The notes: generated by a model not told the origin, from the letters alone. A DNA stretch of 64,000 bases from CAYZBF01 sp964476585 (GCA_964476585.1 CAYZBF010000001.1:62001-126000); one strand, 5' to 3'. Positions 39,214-48,854 are shown, counted from the first letter of the stretch. Numbers and translations are program-made.

Positions 39214-41976
39214 CTAAACACTAAGTACTTCTCTAAGGAATTGCCCGGTATAGGATTTTGCAACTTTTGCGATATCTTCAGGTGTTCCCGTAGCAACTAT
39301 TTCTCCACCTTCCTCCCCTCCCTCAGGACCAAGATCGATAACCCAATCAGCATGTTTAATAACATCAAGGTTATGTTCTATTACGACTACAGTATTCCCC
39401 ATATTCACAAGACAATTAAGGACTTCAAGCAGGAGACGTATATCATAAGCATGTAATCCTGTAGTGGGCTCATCGAGAAGATAAAGTGTATCACCAGTTG
39501 CAACCTTTGATAGCTCTTTCGCAAGTTTTATCCTCTGCGCCTCTCCACCTGAGAGTGTAGTCGCTGGCTGACCGAGTTTTATATAGCCAAGTCCTACTTC
39601 CTTTAATAACTTTAGTTTCCTGTTAGCCTGCGGGAGCTCGTTAAAGAACTCATATGCTTCATCAACGGTCATATCAAGAACGTCAGCAATGTTCTTATCC
39701 TTATACTCTACCTCAAGGGTTTCCTTTTTATATCTAGCTCCTTTACATACTTCACATGTTACATACACATCTGGAAGAAAATGCATCTCAATCTTTTTCA
39801 TACCTTCTCCCCTACATGCCTCACATCGTCCCCCCTCAACGTTAAAAGAAAATCTGCCTTTATTAAAACCTCTTACCCGCGACTCCGGCAGCTCGGCGAA
39901 AAATTCCCTAATAGGCGTGAATGTTCCAGTATAGGTTGCGGGATTTGACCTTGGGGTTCTACCTATTGGACTCTGATCAATATTTATCACCTTATCAATA
40001 TTCTCTATACCAAGAATCGTGGTATACTTTAGAGGTAGATATCTGGAGCCATGGAATTTCCTCGCCAGAGCACGGAACAATATGTCAATTAGAAGTGTAC
40101 TCTTTCCTGACCCGGATACACCTGTAAGACATACAAAGCGGTTTAAGGGAATATTAACGTCAATCTTTTTTAGATTGTTACCAGCAGCTCCCATGATTCT
40201 TAAACTCTTTCCGCTGTCATTTCTTCTCCTTTTGGGTATGGGAATAGATTCTCTCCCTGAAAGGTATTTTCCTGTTATAGACGCACTCTCTTTATAAAGC
40301 TCTTTTGGTTTACCTGTAAAGACCACCTCCCCACCCTTAACGCCTGCCCCAGGACCAAGATCTATCACCCAATCTGATGCCATTATACTCTTCGGGTCAT
40401 GTTCAACCATAATCACCGTATTCCCAATATCCCGAAGGGACTTTAGCGTGTCAAGCAATCTCAGAATATCTCTTTCGTGAAGACCAATGGTGGGCTCATC
40501 AAGGATGTAGATGATGCCCATAAGTCCTGACCCGATTTGAGTTGCTAGGTGGACCCTCTGGGCTTCGCCTCCTGCAAGCGTTTTTGTAGGTCTATCAAGC
40601 GTAAGATAATCTACACCTACATCTTCAAGGAAACAAAGCCGATGCAGCATCTCGTTTACCAAATCCGAAGCAATTTCCTGTCTATGATCAGGGAATCTAA
40701 GAGTTTCCAAGAAAGACTTTGCCTGGGTAATATTCATCTGTACCACTTGATGTATATTTTTACCCTTAATTTTCACGCTTAAAGCTTCTTTCCGCAAGCG
40801 GGCTCCCTTACATTCAACACAGGGTTGAACAACCATATACTTCTCTATCTCGCTTCTTATCCAGTCTGACTCAGTCTCTTCGTATCGACGGTTCAGGTAG
40901 GGTATAATTCCTTCCCAAAATCCCTTACCATAAAGGATTATTTCTTTCTCAACTTCTGTAAGTTCTCTCCAGGATTTTTCTATATTAACATCATACACAC
41001 GGCTTATCCTTTCAATTTGCCTGAATAATCTTCCTCTGGGTTCTCCAACGGGAGCTATTGCTCCTTCCAGTACGGAAAGATTTCCATTAAAGATAATAAC
41101 TTCGGGGTCTACTTCCATTTCCGTTCCAATTCCCTGACAGCGCTTACATGCACCATAAGGGGAATTGAAGGAAAAGAGACGAGGAGAAATTTCTGGATAA
41201 CTGATGCCACAGTGGGGGCAAGCGAACTTTGTTGAAAATATTTCCTCTGCTTCCTCTACATCAACATTTTTTACTTTAATAAGACCACCAGTTTCATCTA
41301 ATGCTGCTTCTACCGAATCTGTTATCCTGCTCCTTATCTCTTTATTCGTTTTTATTCTGTCTACAACGATTTCGATATCATGCTTTTTGTTTTTATCGAG
41401 TTCCGGTACATTCTCTACCTCCGTCATCTCACCATCTACAGCCACTCTCACATAACCCTTCTCTCCTATCTTCTTAAATTCTTGCACAAATGTGCCCTTT
41501 TCCCCGCGAACAATCGGAGCCAGTATAAGCAGTCGGGAATCTCTAGGATACTTTAGAATTTGATCAACTATTTCATCAACTGTCTGGGATGTAATTCTCC
41601 TTCCACAATTATAGCAATATGGTGTTCCAACCCGTGCAAAGAGAACACGGAGATAATCATAAATTTCTGTGACCGTGGCCACAGTGGACCTGGGATTCTT
41701 TGACAATTTCCTTTGTTCAATTGATATAGTGGGAGAGAGATTTGTGATAGATTCCACATCCGGTTTATCCATAACGCCGAGGAACTGTCTAGCGTAAGCG
41801 GATAATGATTCAGCATAGCGACGCTGTCCTTCAGCAAATATCGTATCAAAAGCCAAAGAGGATTTACCAGACCCGGAAACACCTGTGATGATAACCATCT
41901 TATCACGGGGTATCTCAAGATCAATATTCTTTAGATTATGAACAGAAGCACCTTTAATCTTGATATTCTTACTCAT
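39214..41976 (-). CDS. uvrA: Excinuclease ABC subunit A
   Basis: Damage-recognition ATPase of nucleotide excision repair. The 920 residues hold two ABC ATPase cassettes. The first has the P-loop GVSGSGKSS (about 33-41) and signature LAGGEAQRVHLA; the second has GVSGSGKST, LSGGEAQRIKLAKEL and YLLDEPTTGLH. Zinc-binding Cys pairs are present in FACPHCGISYPEIS with CKRCQG, and in CEACRGEGM with CEVCKGARY. No ribosome-binding site precedes the ATG at 41976; a TATATC box 5 bases upstream hints at a leaderless start. It lies downstream of pcrA on the same strand after 77 bases. Confidence 0.97.
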   Translation of the reverse strand: MSKNIKIKGASVHNLKNIDLEIPRDKMVIITGVSGSGKSSLAFDTIFAEGQRRYAESLSAYARQFLGVMDKPDVESITNLSPTISIEQRKLSKNPRSTVATVTEIYDYLRVLFARVGTPYCYNCGRRITSQTVDEIVDQILKYPRDSRLLILAPIVRGEKGTFVQEFKKIGEKGYVRVAVDGEMTEVENVPELDKNKKHDIEIVVDRIKTNKEIRSRITDSVEAALDETGGLIKVKNVDVEEAEEIFSTKFACPHCGISYPEISPRLFSFNSPYGACKRCQGIGTEMEVDPEVIIFNGNLSVLEGAIAPVGEPRGRLFRQIERISRVYDVNIEKSWRELTEVEKEIILYGKGFWEGIIPYLNRRYEETESDWIRSEIEKYMVVQPCVECKGARLRKEALSVKIKGKNIHQVVQMNITQAKSFLETLRFPDHRQEIASDLVNEMLHRLCFLEDVGVDYLTLDRPTKTLAGGEAQRVHLATQIGSGLMGIIYILDEPTIGLHERDILRLLDTLKSLRDIGNTVIMVEHDPKSIMASDWVIDLGPGAGVKGGEVVFTGKPKELYKESASITGKYLSGRESIPIPKRRRNDSGKSLRIMGAAGNNLKKIDVNIPLNRFVCLTGVSGSGKSTLLIDILFRALARKFHGSRYLPLKYTTILGIENIDKVINIDQSPIGRTPRSNPATYTGTFTPIREFFAELPESRVRGFNKGRFSFNVEGGRCEACRGEGMKKIEMHFLPDVYVTCEVCKGARYKKETLEVEYKDKNIADVLDMTVDEAYEFFNELPQANRKLKLLKEVGLGYIKLGQPATTLSGGEAQRIKLAKELSKVATGDTLYLLDEPTTGLHAYDIRLLLEVLNCLVNMGNTVVVIEHNLDVIKHADWVIDLGPEGGEEGGEIVATGTPEDIAKVAKSYTGQFLREVLSV

Positions 41977-42053
41977 ATTCCGATATAATTCTTACCCTTC
42001 TTTATCAATATCTATGTTGGTAAGTCTTGCGAGATGCCTTATATCAATCTTTC

Positions 42054-44105
42054 TCACTTGAAAAAACTCCTCTTAATCTTCTTTTGCATACCCCCAAAGG
42101 ATATAAGCAGCTTATCACCATCAACTACATTAAGAATCTTTCCCCTACCCCAGATTGGATGCTCCACCCATCCTTCATCAAAACTCTCTTTACTAATCCC
42201 TCTCTCCCTGTCCTCTTTTGGAATCCAATCTAACCCCTCCACATCCTCGGTTGACAATTCAAAGAGGAATTGCGAAGGTATTAGCATTCTAGAACTTCCC
42301 CATCCTATCCCTCGTTTCTTGAAATATGAAAGGTAAACCTTCTCCTTTGATCTGGTTAAACCTACATAAAACAAGCGCCTTTCCTCTTCAATAGTTCCAT
42401 CTTTAATGCTTCTGTAGTGTGGCAGAACTTCTTCAGATAGACCAGCAATAAAAACTACTGGAAATTCTAAACCTTTTGTATTATGTAGAGTCATCAAGTT
42501 TACACTATCATCTCTGCTCCATTCATCTATACCAGTCTTTAATCCCACCTCGGTTAGGTACTCCTCTGGCAGGAACTTTCCCTCTCTCTCTGCAAACACC
42601 ATAACCGTTGATAGCAATTCGTGAATGTTCTCAATCCTGGAATCCGCTTCTACTGTATCCTCCTCTTCCAATAGACGAATATATCCTGTTTTATCGATAA
42701 TATTTTCCAAAAGATCATCCACTCTTTCAATCCTGTCAAGGGAAGATATGAGACTTACAAAGTCCGAAAGAATCGAATCATCTCTTGCAATTTCTTTCGT
42801 GGCTTCCCATAGAGTAATGTGTTTCTCTCTTGCATAATTTTCTATTCTATTCTTTCTCGTTCTTCCTATCCCCCTTCGAGGAGTATTGAGTATCCTGCTC
42901 AAGGATATTGAATCCTTTTTATTGGTAACGAATTGAATGTACGCAAGAAGGTCCTTTATCTCCTTTCTCTGATAGAAACGAACCCCTCCTATAATGTTGT
43001 ATTCAATACCTTCTTTTAAGAGTTCATCCTCTATAGCCCTTGACTGAGCGTTAGTCCTATAGGCAATCAGGATATCTTTTTTCTTATGATTTAATAATTC
43101 CCTCTTCAGAAATTTTATCAGATTCCGAGCTTCACTATTTTCATCAAGACCTTTAAATAGTGTCAATTTACTACCTTCACTCTTCGATGTCCATAACGTC
43201 TTGCCTTTTCTCTCTTCGTTGTGCTTAACTACAGAAGATGCAGCTCTTAGAATCCTTCGGGTAGACCTATAGTTCCTCTCAAGTCTATATATCTTGCAAT
43301 CAGGGAAATCTTCTTCAAAATCAAGTATATTATTGATATCTGCACCCCTGAATCCATATATTGACTGATCATCATCTCCAACAACAAATAAATCTCTGTT
43401 TCCTTTTGATAAACTTTTGAGTATCATATACTGTGCATGATTGGTATCCTGATATTCATCAACAAGTTTATGTGTAAAACGACAATCAAGTTCCTTTCGA
43501 ATACTTTTATTATCTTTAAGTAAATTATAAGTGTAAAAAAGGAGATCGTCAAAATCCATTGCATCATTCAGAAGCAGTCTCTTCTGGTATTCTATATACA
43601 ACTCCTTGATTCTTAACTGCTTATACCCTAATGGTTCGAATTCCTGCTCATCAATCAATCTATTCTTTAGATTTGATATCGCCCGTTGGATGTAACGAGG
43701 CGCGAGTTCCTTCTCTCGAATGCCTACATTACTCATTATCCTTTTAATCAAATTTCTTTGATCCTGTTCATCATAAATTACAAAATTCCTAGAATAAGGC
43801 ATTGCCTCAGAATATTCTCTTAGTATACGAGCACACATCGAATGGAATGTTCCCATCCATAATCCTTTGATTTGTGTGGAAATTAACTGATAAAGTCTTT
43901 CCCTCATTTCATCTGCAGCTTTATTTGTGAAGGTAACAGCGAGAATACGGGAGGGGGAGACGTTCTTATGGCGTATTAGATAAGCAATTCTATAGGTAAT
44001 CACCCTTGTCTTCCCACTACCTGCTCCTGCAAGAACTAATGCAGGTCCTCCCTCGTGTCTTACAGATTGTATTTGTTCCTCGTTAAGGTCTTTTAAAATA
44101 TCCAA
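42054..44105 (-). CDS. pcrA: ATP-dependent DNA helicase PcrA/UvrD
   Basis: Superfamily 1A 3'-5' helicase acting in excision repair and replication restart. The 683 residues contain motif I AGAGSGKT (26-33), motif Ia TFTNKAADEMRERL, motif II in LVDEYQDTNHAQY, motif III DDQSIYGFRGAD, motif V/VI in NLMTLHNTKGLEFPVVF and EERRLFYVGLTRSKEKVYLS. A short C-terminal domain ends with a basic tail (GGMQKKIKRSFFK). The start is a TTG at 44105, required to keep the conserved N-terminus (MDILKDLNEEQ), with no ribosome-binding site. It is adjacent to uvrA, a sensible repair pairing, and separated from ompA by a terminator. Confidence 0.95.
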   Translation of the reverse strand: MDILKDLNEEQIQSVRHEGGPALVLAGAGSGKTRVITYRIAYLIRHKNVSPSRILAVTFTNKAADEMRERLYQLISTQIKGLWMGTFHSMCARILREYSEAMPYSRNFVIYDEQDQRNLIKRIMSNVGIREKELAPRYIQRAISNLKNRLIDEQEFEPLGYKQLRIKELYIEYQKRLLLNDAMDFDDLLFYTYNLLKDNKSIRKELDCRFTHKLVDEYQDTNHAQYMILKSLSKGNRDLFVVGDDDQSIYGFRGADINNILDFEEDFPDCKIYRLERNYRSTRRILRAASSVVKHNEERKGKTLWTSKSEGSKLTLFKGLDENSEARNLIKFLKRELLNHKKKDILIAYRTNAQSRAIEDELLKEGIEYNIIGGVRFYQRKEIKDLLAYIQFVTNKKDSISLSRILNTPRRGIGRTRKNRIENYAREKHITLWEATKEIARDDSILSDFVSLISSLDRIERVDDLLENIIDKTGYIRLLEEEDTVEADSRIENIHELLSTVMVFAEREGKFLPEEYLTEVGLKTGIDEWSRDDSVNLMTLHNTKGLEFPVVFIAGLSEEVLPHYRSIKDGTIEEERRLFYVGLTRSKEKVYLSYFKKRGIGWGSSRMLIPSQFLFELSTEDVEGLDWIPKEDRERGISKESFDEGWVEHPIWGRGKILNVVDGDKLLISFGGMQKKIKRSFFK

Positions 44106-44120
44106 GAGAGATAAATAACA

Positions 44121-44140
44121 GGGGTGGGGAGTCCCACCCC
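44121..44140 (-). terminator. Terminator-like hairpin after the ompA-type gene
   Basis: GGGGTGGG (44121-44128), a 4-base loop and CCCACCCC (44133-44140) form a perfect 8-base-pair stem. On the minus strand it is followed by TGTTATTTAT, moderately T-rich. It lies 10 bases after the stop of the OmpA-type gene. Confidence 0.7.
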
Positions 44141-44149
44141 ATAACTTTT

Positions 44150-45961
44150 CTACTCAGAGATAACCGTAAATTCAATCCTTCTGTTCTGCGCTCTTCCTTC
44201 CCTAGTTGTATTTGGTGCTATGGGCGTTGATTCGCCATACCCTCTTGCAACAAGACGTAAAGGATCGATCCCCTGTTGAATGAGATATTGTCTTACTGAC
44301 TGTGCCCTGGCTTCTGATAGTCTAAGGTTATAGGATGCAGAACCCACTGCATCGCTATGTCCTCCTATTTCTATCTTAGCATCCTTGTTTGCTTTTAGAA
44401 CCTCTATCACCTTATCCAGGATAGAATATGCATCGGGTGTTATAGTAGCCTTACCAGAAGCGAAATTAACACCCCTTAAAACCAATTTCTTCTTCTCTTC
44501 CAGTTTTTCCAACAACTGGATATTAATTACAGTGGTTTCTCCATCATTTATCTCGATCGGGAAGGTCTTAGGAAGGTACCCGTAAGAGGATACCCTAACG
44601 TTATATGTTCCTGCCGGTAATTCTGCCATAAATATCCCTTTCAGGGAATCCGAATCTATTGATTTTAGTTTGGTTCCGAGGAACTCAATGTGAGCAGATA
44701 AAGGAGTTTTTTCACGATATGAACTCACAGTACCAGTAAAAGTTCCCTTTGGCTCTACTTTCTTCCGAATCACTGTGTTTATATTTACTTCTGAACCAGG
44801 TTTTACAGTTACAGAAGCCTCTCTAGGAACATATCCCTCCTTGAATATCCTCAAATGATAGACACCTGGTGGTAGTGGAATACTAACATTCCCATCATCA
44901 CCCATTTCAAACACCCCCAGTGTGGTATCGCGAAAACTCGCCATAGCATCAATGGGCTCATCTGTTTCTATATCATTCACTGTTAATACTATAACACCCT
45001 CTTTAGGTTTTTCCTCTTTCTTTGAAGGAATGAGAGCACCTCTTGCGGCAAAACCAACCTTGAATCTCCATTTACCCATGTCGTCTATTCTGCTTGTGAT
45101 CTGTCCATCTCCTTCCCAATCAGGAACAAAATCCACCTCTTCATTCAGAAGATAGTCTACACCAATATCAAAATTAAAGTTATCAGAGCTAATAAACCTT
45201 AGGCCAAAACCCACTACTGTTGTGTCAACGCCATCATCTACTGGACTGGTACCTCTTGTCTCCAGAATAAAACGCGTATATTTCCCGGCTGCGATTTCAA
45301 TCCCAACCCCCCACTTGATTAAATTCTTCCTTTCTACCTGGAGAAAATATACAGGGTCCGGAAGCGAATATTCTGGTGTATCATATCTCTCTCCACGAAA
45401 CTCATAACCTCCGTTAATATGGAGAAAGAGCGGATAGACCTCAATGTCACTTAATAAATCAAGAGAGATATCCAACTTGTGTTTTAAGGTTGGCTCAAAG
45501 TGCTGATTAACACAGAGTGAATCATCCTTGCTGGAATGGAAAGGTGAGACATCAGCTCCAATATTACCGCCCACCAACCAGTTTAAAGAACTCTCTTTAC
45601 CCCCTATTAAGGGAAAATAGAATTTCAATCCTCCGTATATATCTTTATCACCAAACGCGTACTCATCTGCCGGCTCAAAAAATCCTCCCCTCTGTTCCAA
45701 CTTTCCATAAATAGTAGTACCCAGATAGAACTCTATGTAGTCTACGACGCCATAGGTAATGCCTATTTGGGAAAATGTAATATGATGAGATTTTGTAAAA
45801 TCTCCTAAAGTGTCTTGCGGGTAGGAATGTTGAGCGTATAACAAATTCATATTAAAAGATAGGTTCGCCATTGGAAGTGTCCTTGCCGAGTAAAGATTGA
45901 GCGTCCCACTCCCTCCACAAAATGAAGAATATCCGATAAATAGATATAAAAGTAAGGGCAT
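44150..45961 (-). CDS. OmpA-family protein with N-terminal barrel and two PEGA-like domains
   Basis: Outer-membrane protein of 603 residues with a signal peptide at the N-terminus. Residues about 25-310 are a beta-barrel-like region (ITYGVVDYIEFYLGTTIYGK, GVGIEIAAGKYTRFILETRG). Two PEGA or carboxypeptidase-regulatory-like sandwiches follow (about 323-400 and 403-475, GVYHLRIFKEGYVPREASVT and AGTYNVRVSSYGYLPKTFPI). The C-terminal OmpA domain (about 485-603) has IEIGGHSDAVGSASYNLRLS and ARGYGESTPIAPNTTREGRA, the peptidoglycan-binding core. The ATG abuts the stop of the cNMP-binding gene, with AAGGAGG upstream. It is likely a cell-wall tether of the outer membrane. Confidence 0.9.
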   Translation of the reverse strand: MPLLLYLFIGYSSFCGGSGTLNLYSARTLPMANLSFNMNLLYAQHSYPQDTLGDFTKSHHITFSQIGITYGVVDYIEFYLGTTIYGKLEQRGGFFEPADEYAFGDKDIYGGLKFYFPLIGGKESSLNWLVGGNIGADVSPFHSSKDDSLCVNQHFEPTLKHKLDISLDLLSDIEVYPLFLHINGGYEFRGERYDTPEYSLPDPVYFLQVERKNLIKWGVGIEIAAGKYTRFILETRGTSPVDDGVDTTVVGFGLRFISSDNFNFDIGVDYLLNEEVDFVPDWEGDGQITSRIDDMGKWRFKVGFAARGALIPSKKEEKPKEGVIVLTVNDIETDEPIDAMASFRDTTLGVFEMGDDGNVSIPLPPGVYHLRIFKEGYVPREASVTVKPGSEVNINTVIRKKVEPKGTFTGTVSSYREKTPLSAHIEFLGTKLKSIDSDSLKGIFMAELPAGTYNVRVSSYGYLPKTFPIEINDGETTVINIQLLEKLEEKKKLVLRGVNFASGKATITPDAYSILDKVIEVLKANKDAKIEIGGHSDAVGSASYNLRLSEARAQSVRQYLIQQGIDPLRLVARGYGESTPIAPNTTREGRAQNRRIEFTVISE

Positions 45962-46453
45962 CTATTCCTCCTTTTTATTCCATATCTTCCGCACAAAATC
46001 TCTAAAGTTCGGGTTCCTGAGTAATGCTCTATTAACGTAATGATAGGATTCAATTGATTCATCGGAAGAGTAAATACGCTGACAGAGTTCTTCACATATT
46101 GCATAGATGAATTCTACCGCAAATACAGGATTTGTCTTTTTTAATCTTTCAATATCCTCTTTTGTAACCTTAAGGAGCTTAAGGTCCGAGATAGCCACCA
46201 CATCAGCACTCCTTGGTTCTTCCTTAAAGAGTCCCATTTCTCCAAAAAAGTTACCACGTTTCAGAGTAGCCAGGGTAATTCGATCTTTACCCCTAGAAAG
46301 GGAAACGCGAACCTCACCATCCAGAATAACATACATAAAATTCCCCTTTTCTCCTTTATGAAAGATGGTTTCACCTTTTTTGAACCGTTCAAAGATAAAT
46401 TCATTAACGAACTTTTCTCTACTTCTTATATAATCAAATAAACTTGGTGTTAT
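45962..46453 (-). CDS. Cyclic-nucleotide-binding domain protein, apparent AUA start
   Basis: Crp-like sensor domain followed by a helical tail, without a DNA-binding domain. The frame extends 39 codons upstream of the first ATG (46336) and that extension encodes essential beta-roll sequence: FKKGETIFHKGEKGNFMYVI. No ATG, GTG or TTG occurs in it before an in-frame stop. A perfect AGGAGG sits 5 bases before an ATA at 46453, which I take as the start (163 residues, ITPSLFDYIRSREKF). The phosphate cassette FFGEMGLFKEEPRSADVVA is intact. The gene lies between tRNA-Lys and ompA, directly abutting ompA. Confidence 0.8.
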   Translation of the reverse strand: MTPSLFDYIRSREKFVNEFIFERFKKGETIFHKGEKGNFMYVILDGEVRVSLSRGKDRITLATLKRGNFFGEMGLFKEEPRSADVVAISDLKLLKVTKEDIERLKKTNPVFAVEFIYAICEELCQRIYSSDESIESYHYVNRALLRNPNFRDFVRKIWNKKEE

Positions 46454-46476
46454 CGTTTCCTCCTCTTAATCTTTTA

Positions 46477-46549
46477 TGGGTCGTGTAGGGATCGAACCTA
46501 CGACCCCCGGCTTAAAAGGCCGGTGCTCTGCCGACTGAGCTAACGACCC
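46477..46549 (-). tRNA. tRNA-Lys (anticodon UUU)
   Basis: On the minus strand the acceptor stem is GGGTCGT/ACGACCC with discriminator A. The D-arm is AGCTCAGTCGGCAGAGC, the anticodon stem CCGGC/GCCGG encloses the loop CTTTTAA (anticodon TTT), and the T-arm is GTAGG-TTCGATC-CCTAC. The 73-base gene does not encode CCA. The ribosome-binding site of the next gene begins about 12 bases after its 3' end, so the tRNA is probably processed from a longer transcript. Confidence 0.97.
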
Positions 46550-46594
46550 TCATATATAATTTATGCTATATACTAATTTTCTCAACCCCTAATT

Positions 46595-48262
46595 TTATAG
46601 CTTATCACTCATTATCGAGTCTACACTCTCATTGAGACTCTCTATTTTTGCAAGGATTTCATCGTGTTCCCTTGTAACCCTTTCTACAAATTTTTCATCC
46701 TTTATTGAGGAAAGATTTATTCTGACATTTAATGAAGCGGACCGACATGATGCGAGTGCCATGTATGAAGCCACACCAACATCACTGATCGCATTTACAT
46801 TCCCTATCTTTGCCATAACGACAGCCAACTCCATCGCCAAAAGAGCTTTTCTCATCACTGTGAGAGGTACTTCAGTCGCCCTCTTAGTCGCTATATCGAT
46901 CATCTCATTCCTCTTTTCTTTCTGTTCTTCGGTATCCTTCTTCATTCTATAAGCTTTCATCAATCGATTAAATGCTTCTGCATCCTCATCGCAGAGTTCA
47001 ATGAATTCCTGTTTCAATTGCTGCGCTTTTTCAGAAAGCCCCTCTGCTTCTTTCCAGTGCTCCTTATATTTTTCCTTACCAAAGGTAAGATTTCCTACCA
47101 TAGCTATCAGACCTGCAGATAGTGAGCCACTATATGCAGCTACTGAGCCTCCACCAGGCGCAGGAGAATCTGACGATAATTCATCAGCAAAGCAAGTCAA
47201 TGTTAGATCAACCAGACGGTTAAGTTTCTTATTTATCCTATATTCGATGATCTTATCATCGGGATTGAAAGGAGTGATATCATCGAGGCCTAAAGACTTC
47301 ACAGCATAGTGAATGATTTCACTTTCGGGCGCACTCTTTGCTCTACCCTGTTTTTCGAGGTAGTATTTCCCCGCTTCTATCATAGCCTCTTTGGGTATAA
47401 GGCCTACTAATTCACTTCCTGTTACTCGAAGCCCCAGATCTCTGGCTTCTTTTTTCACTTCCTCAAATGCTATATGGGGTGGTGTTACATTATAATTAAT
47501 AAGATTTATAGAGATCTGCGCTGCACCATATTCCTTGACATACCATCCAATCGCCTTGGTAGCTTTGAGCTTACCAGGAATCCTTATCATATTATTATCC
47601 TCGTCCCTTAAGATATTCCCATCCTTATCCTTTTTGGAACGGCCTGATTCCCTTATATTTAGGGCTATTTTATGTGCAAGTCTACGATCTCTTGTATTGA
47701 GATTCACATTATAGGCTATCAGGAACTCTCGGGCGCCAATAACAGTGGCACCGGATTTTTCATTAAATATAGGCTCCCCATAATCTGGCTTCCACACCGG
47801 GTCTTTTAACTTTTCTGCGAGACCCTCATATTCACCCTTACGAATATTAGCAAGGTTTCTCCTTTTTTCTTCTGTGGCCGCTTCTTCGTAAAGATATACA
47901 GGTATTCCAAGTTCTTCTGCTACTCGAGTCCCTAATTCCTTAGCGATTTCTATACAATCTTCCATGGTAATATCTTTTACGGGAACAAAGGGGCATACAT
48001 CTGTTGCACCCATTCTCGGATGTTCACCTTGGTGTTCTCTCATATCAATTACTAGAGAGGCTTTCTTTATTGCACGAAAAGCTGCTTCTAAAACTGCCTC
48101 AGGAGAGCCAACAAAGGTGACAACCGTTCGGTTGGTGTCTGCTCCAGGATCAACATCCAAAAGCCATGCTCCATGAGTATTATTTATCTCATCAATTATT
48201 GAATTTATCTTATTTTCATCCCGACCCTCTGAAAAATTAGGCACACACTCCACTAACTTCAT
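46595..48262 (-). CDS. ftcD: Bifunctional glutamate formiminotransferase / formimidoyl-THF cyclodeaminase
   Basis: Transfers the formimino group from N-formimino-glutamate to tetrahydrofolate and cyclises it to methenyl-THF with ammonia release, at the end of histidine degradation. The 555 residues are a head-to-tail fusion. The transferase part (about 1-300) has VECVPNFSEGRD and EHPRMGATDVCPFVP with the catalytic His. The cyclodeaminase part (about 355-555) has DELSSDSPAPGGGSVAAYSG and a helical bundle. Fused forms are known in animals and some bacteria. No other hut gene is nearby. GGAGG precedes the ATG. It is followed on the same strand by tRNA-Lys. Confidence 0.93.
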   Translation of the reverse strand: MKLVECVPNFSEGRDENKINSIIDEINNTHGAWLLDVDPGADTNRTVVTFVGSPEAVLEAAFRAIKKASLVIDMREHQGEHPRMGATDVCPFVPVKDITMEDCIEIAKELGTRVAEELGIPVYLYEEAATEEKRRNLANIRKGEYEGLAEKLKDPVWKPDYGEPIFNEKSGATVIGAREFLIAYNVNLNTRDRRLAHKIALNIRESGRSKKDKDGNILRDEDNNMIRIPGKLKATKAIGWYVKEYGAAQISINLINYNVTPPHIAFEEVKKEARDLGLRVTGSELVGLIPKEAMIEAGKYYLEKQGRAKSAPESEIIHYAVKSLGLDDITPFNPDDKIIEYRINKKLNRLVDLTLTCFADELSSDSPAPGGGSVAAYSGSLSAGLIAMVGNLTFGKEKYKEHWKEAEGLSEKAQQLKQEFIELCDEDAEAFNRLMKAYRMKKDTEEQKEKRNEMIDIATKRATEVPLTVMRKALLAMELAVVMAKIGNVNAISDVGVASYMALASCRSASLNVRINLSSIKDEKFVERVTREHDEILAKIESLNESVDSIMSDKL

Positions 48263-48803
48263 AAAACCTCCTTCTTAAATCGTTCCCCCACTAAAAACAG
48301 TAATTTCACAATAGGATTAGTAAAGTGCGCAGCGGAAACAAAAAAATGAGTGAATGAGTAAATAATTCGATCGGTGGGTTTTATACTTTCTTCACTCATA
48401 CATCTCTTAACCCATTTACAGATTCACTAATTTATGCCTCTTTTGTGCACTCTTTGCCTTTTTGATGAGTCTATTTCCTTTAAAATTATATGGAAGCCCT
48501 TAAGGTTGTCAAGGTTAGTTATCACATTACTACCGCTTCTTCTATCGAAGAGCGCTATTAGTCCTAAGTCTACACTCACAACTGCTGACTCACGATTTAT
48601 CCTCATCCGTCCCCGGTCTTCAGTCATTTTTACTTTATTTTTCTGTATTCTTTCCAAAAAATCTCCATACTCTCTAAAAAATTTATAAAAACACAAAAAT
48701 AATTTCTTATCTCTTGTGCTACTGCCTCCATGCCGAGTATTTTCTCCCTTGAGGGGATTGCAATGATGTGTATTGGTATTTCGCCCTGAATTTGAAAAAC
48801 TAC
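48263..48803. repeat. Long divergent intergenic region of repeat phrases
   Basis: About 590 bases separate ftcD and pilM. The DNA contains AAATGAGTGAATGAGTA (48344-48360, identical to 22745-22761), the complement of GGCAAAGAGTGCACA (48444-48458, matching 21769-21783) and a GTCCCCGGTCTTCAGTC phrase (48609-48625) related to 25286-25302. A 130-codon open frame on the minus strand is built from these phrases and has no family resemblance, so I do not call a gene. Confidence 0.6.
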
Positions 48804-48832
48804 TTGACAAAAATGGCATTATCCTTTATATT
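48804..48832 (+). promoter_or_regulatory. Near-consensus promoter of the pilMNOPQ operon
   Basis: TTGACA (48804-48809), a 17-base spacer and TATATT (48827-48832). The predicted start is near 48839, giving a leader of about 16 bases with an AGAGG site before the pilM ATG. Confidence 0.82.
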
Positions 48833-48854
48833 ATAGAAAATTAGAGAGGTGCAT

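Noticed and set aside
48700..48800. CRISPR-like repeat around GAGGGGATTGCAATG
   Set aside because: Only one copy exists; there are no spacers and no cas genes in the window.
48427..48819. 130-codon open frame on the minus strand between ftcD and pilM
   Set aside because: It is composed of repeat phrases found in other gaps, has no ribosome-binding site or recognisable domain, and its start region overlaps the pilM promoter.
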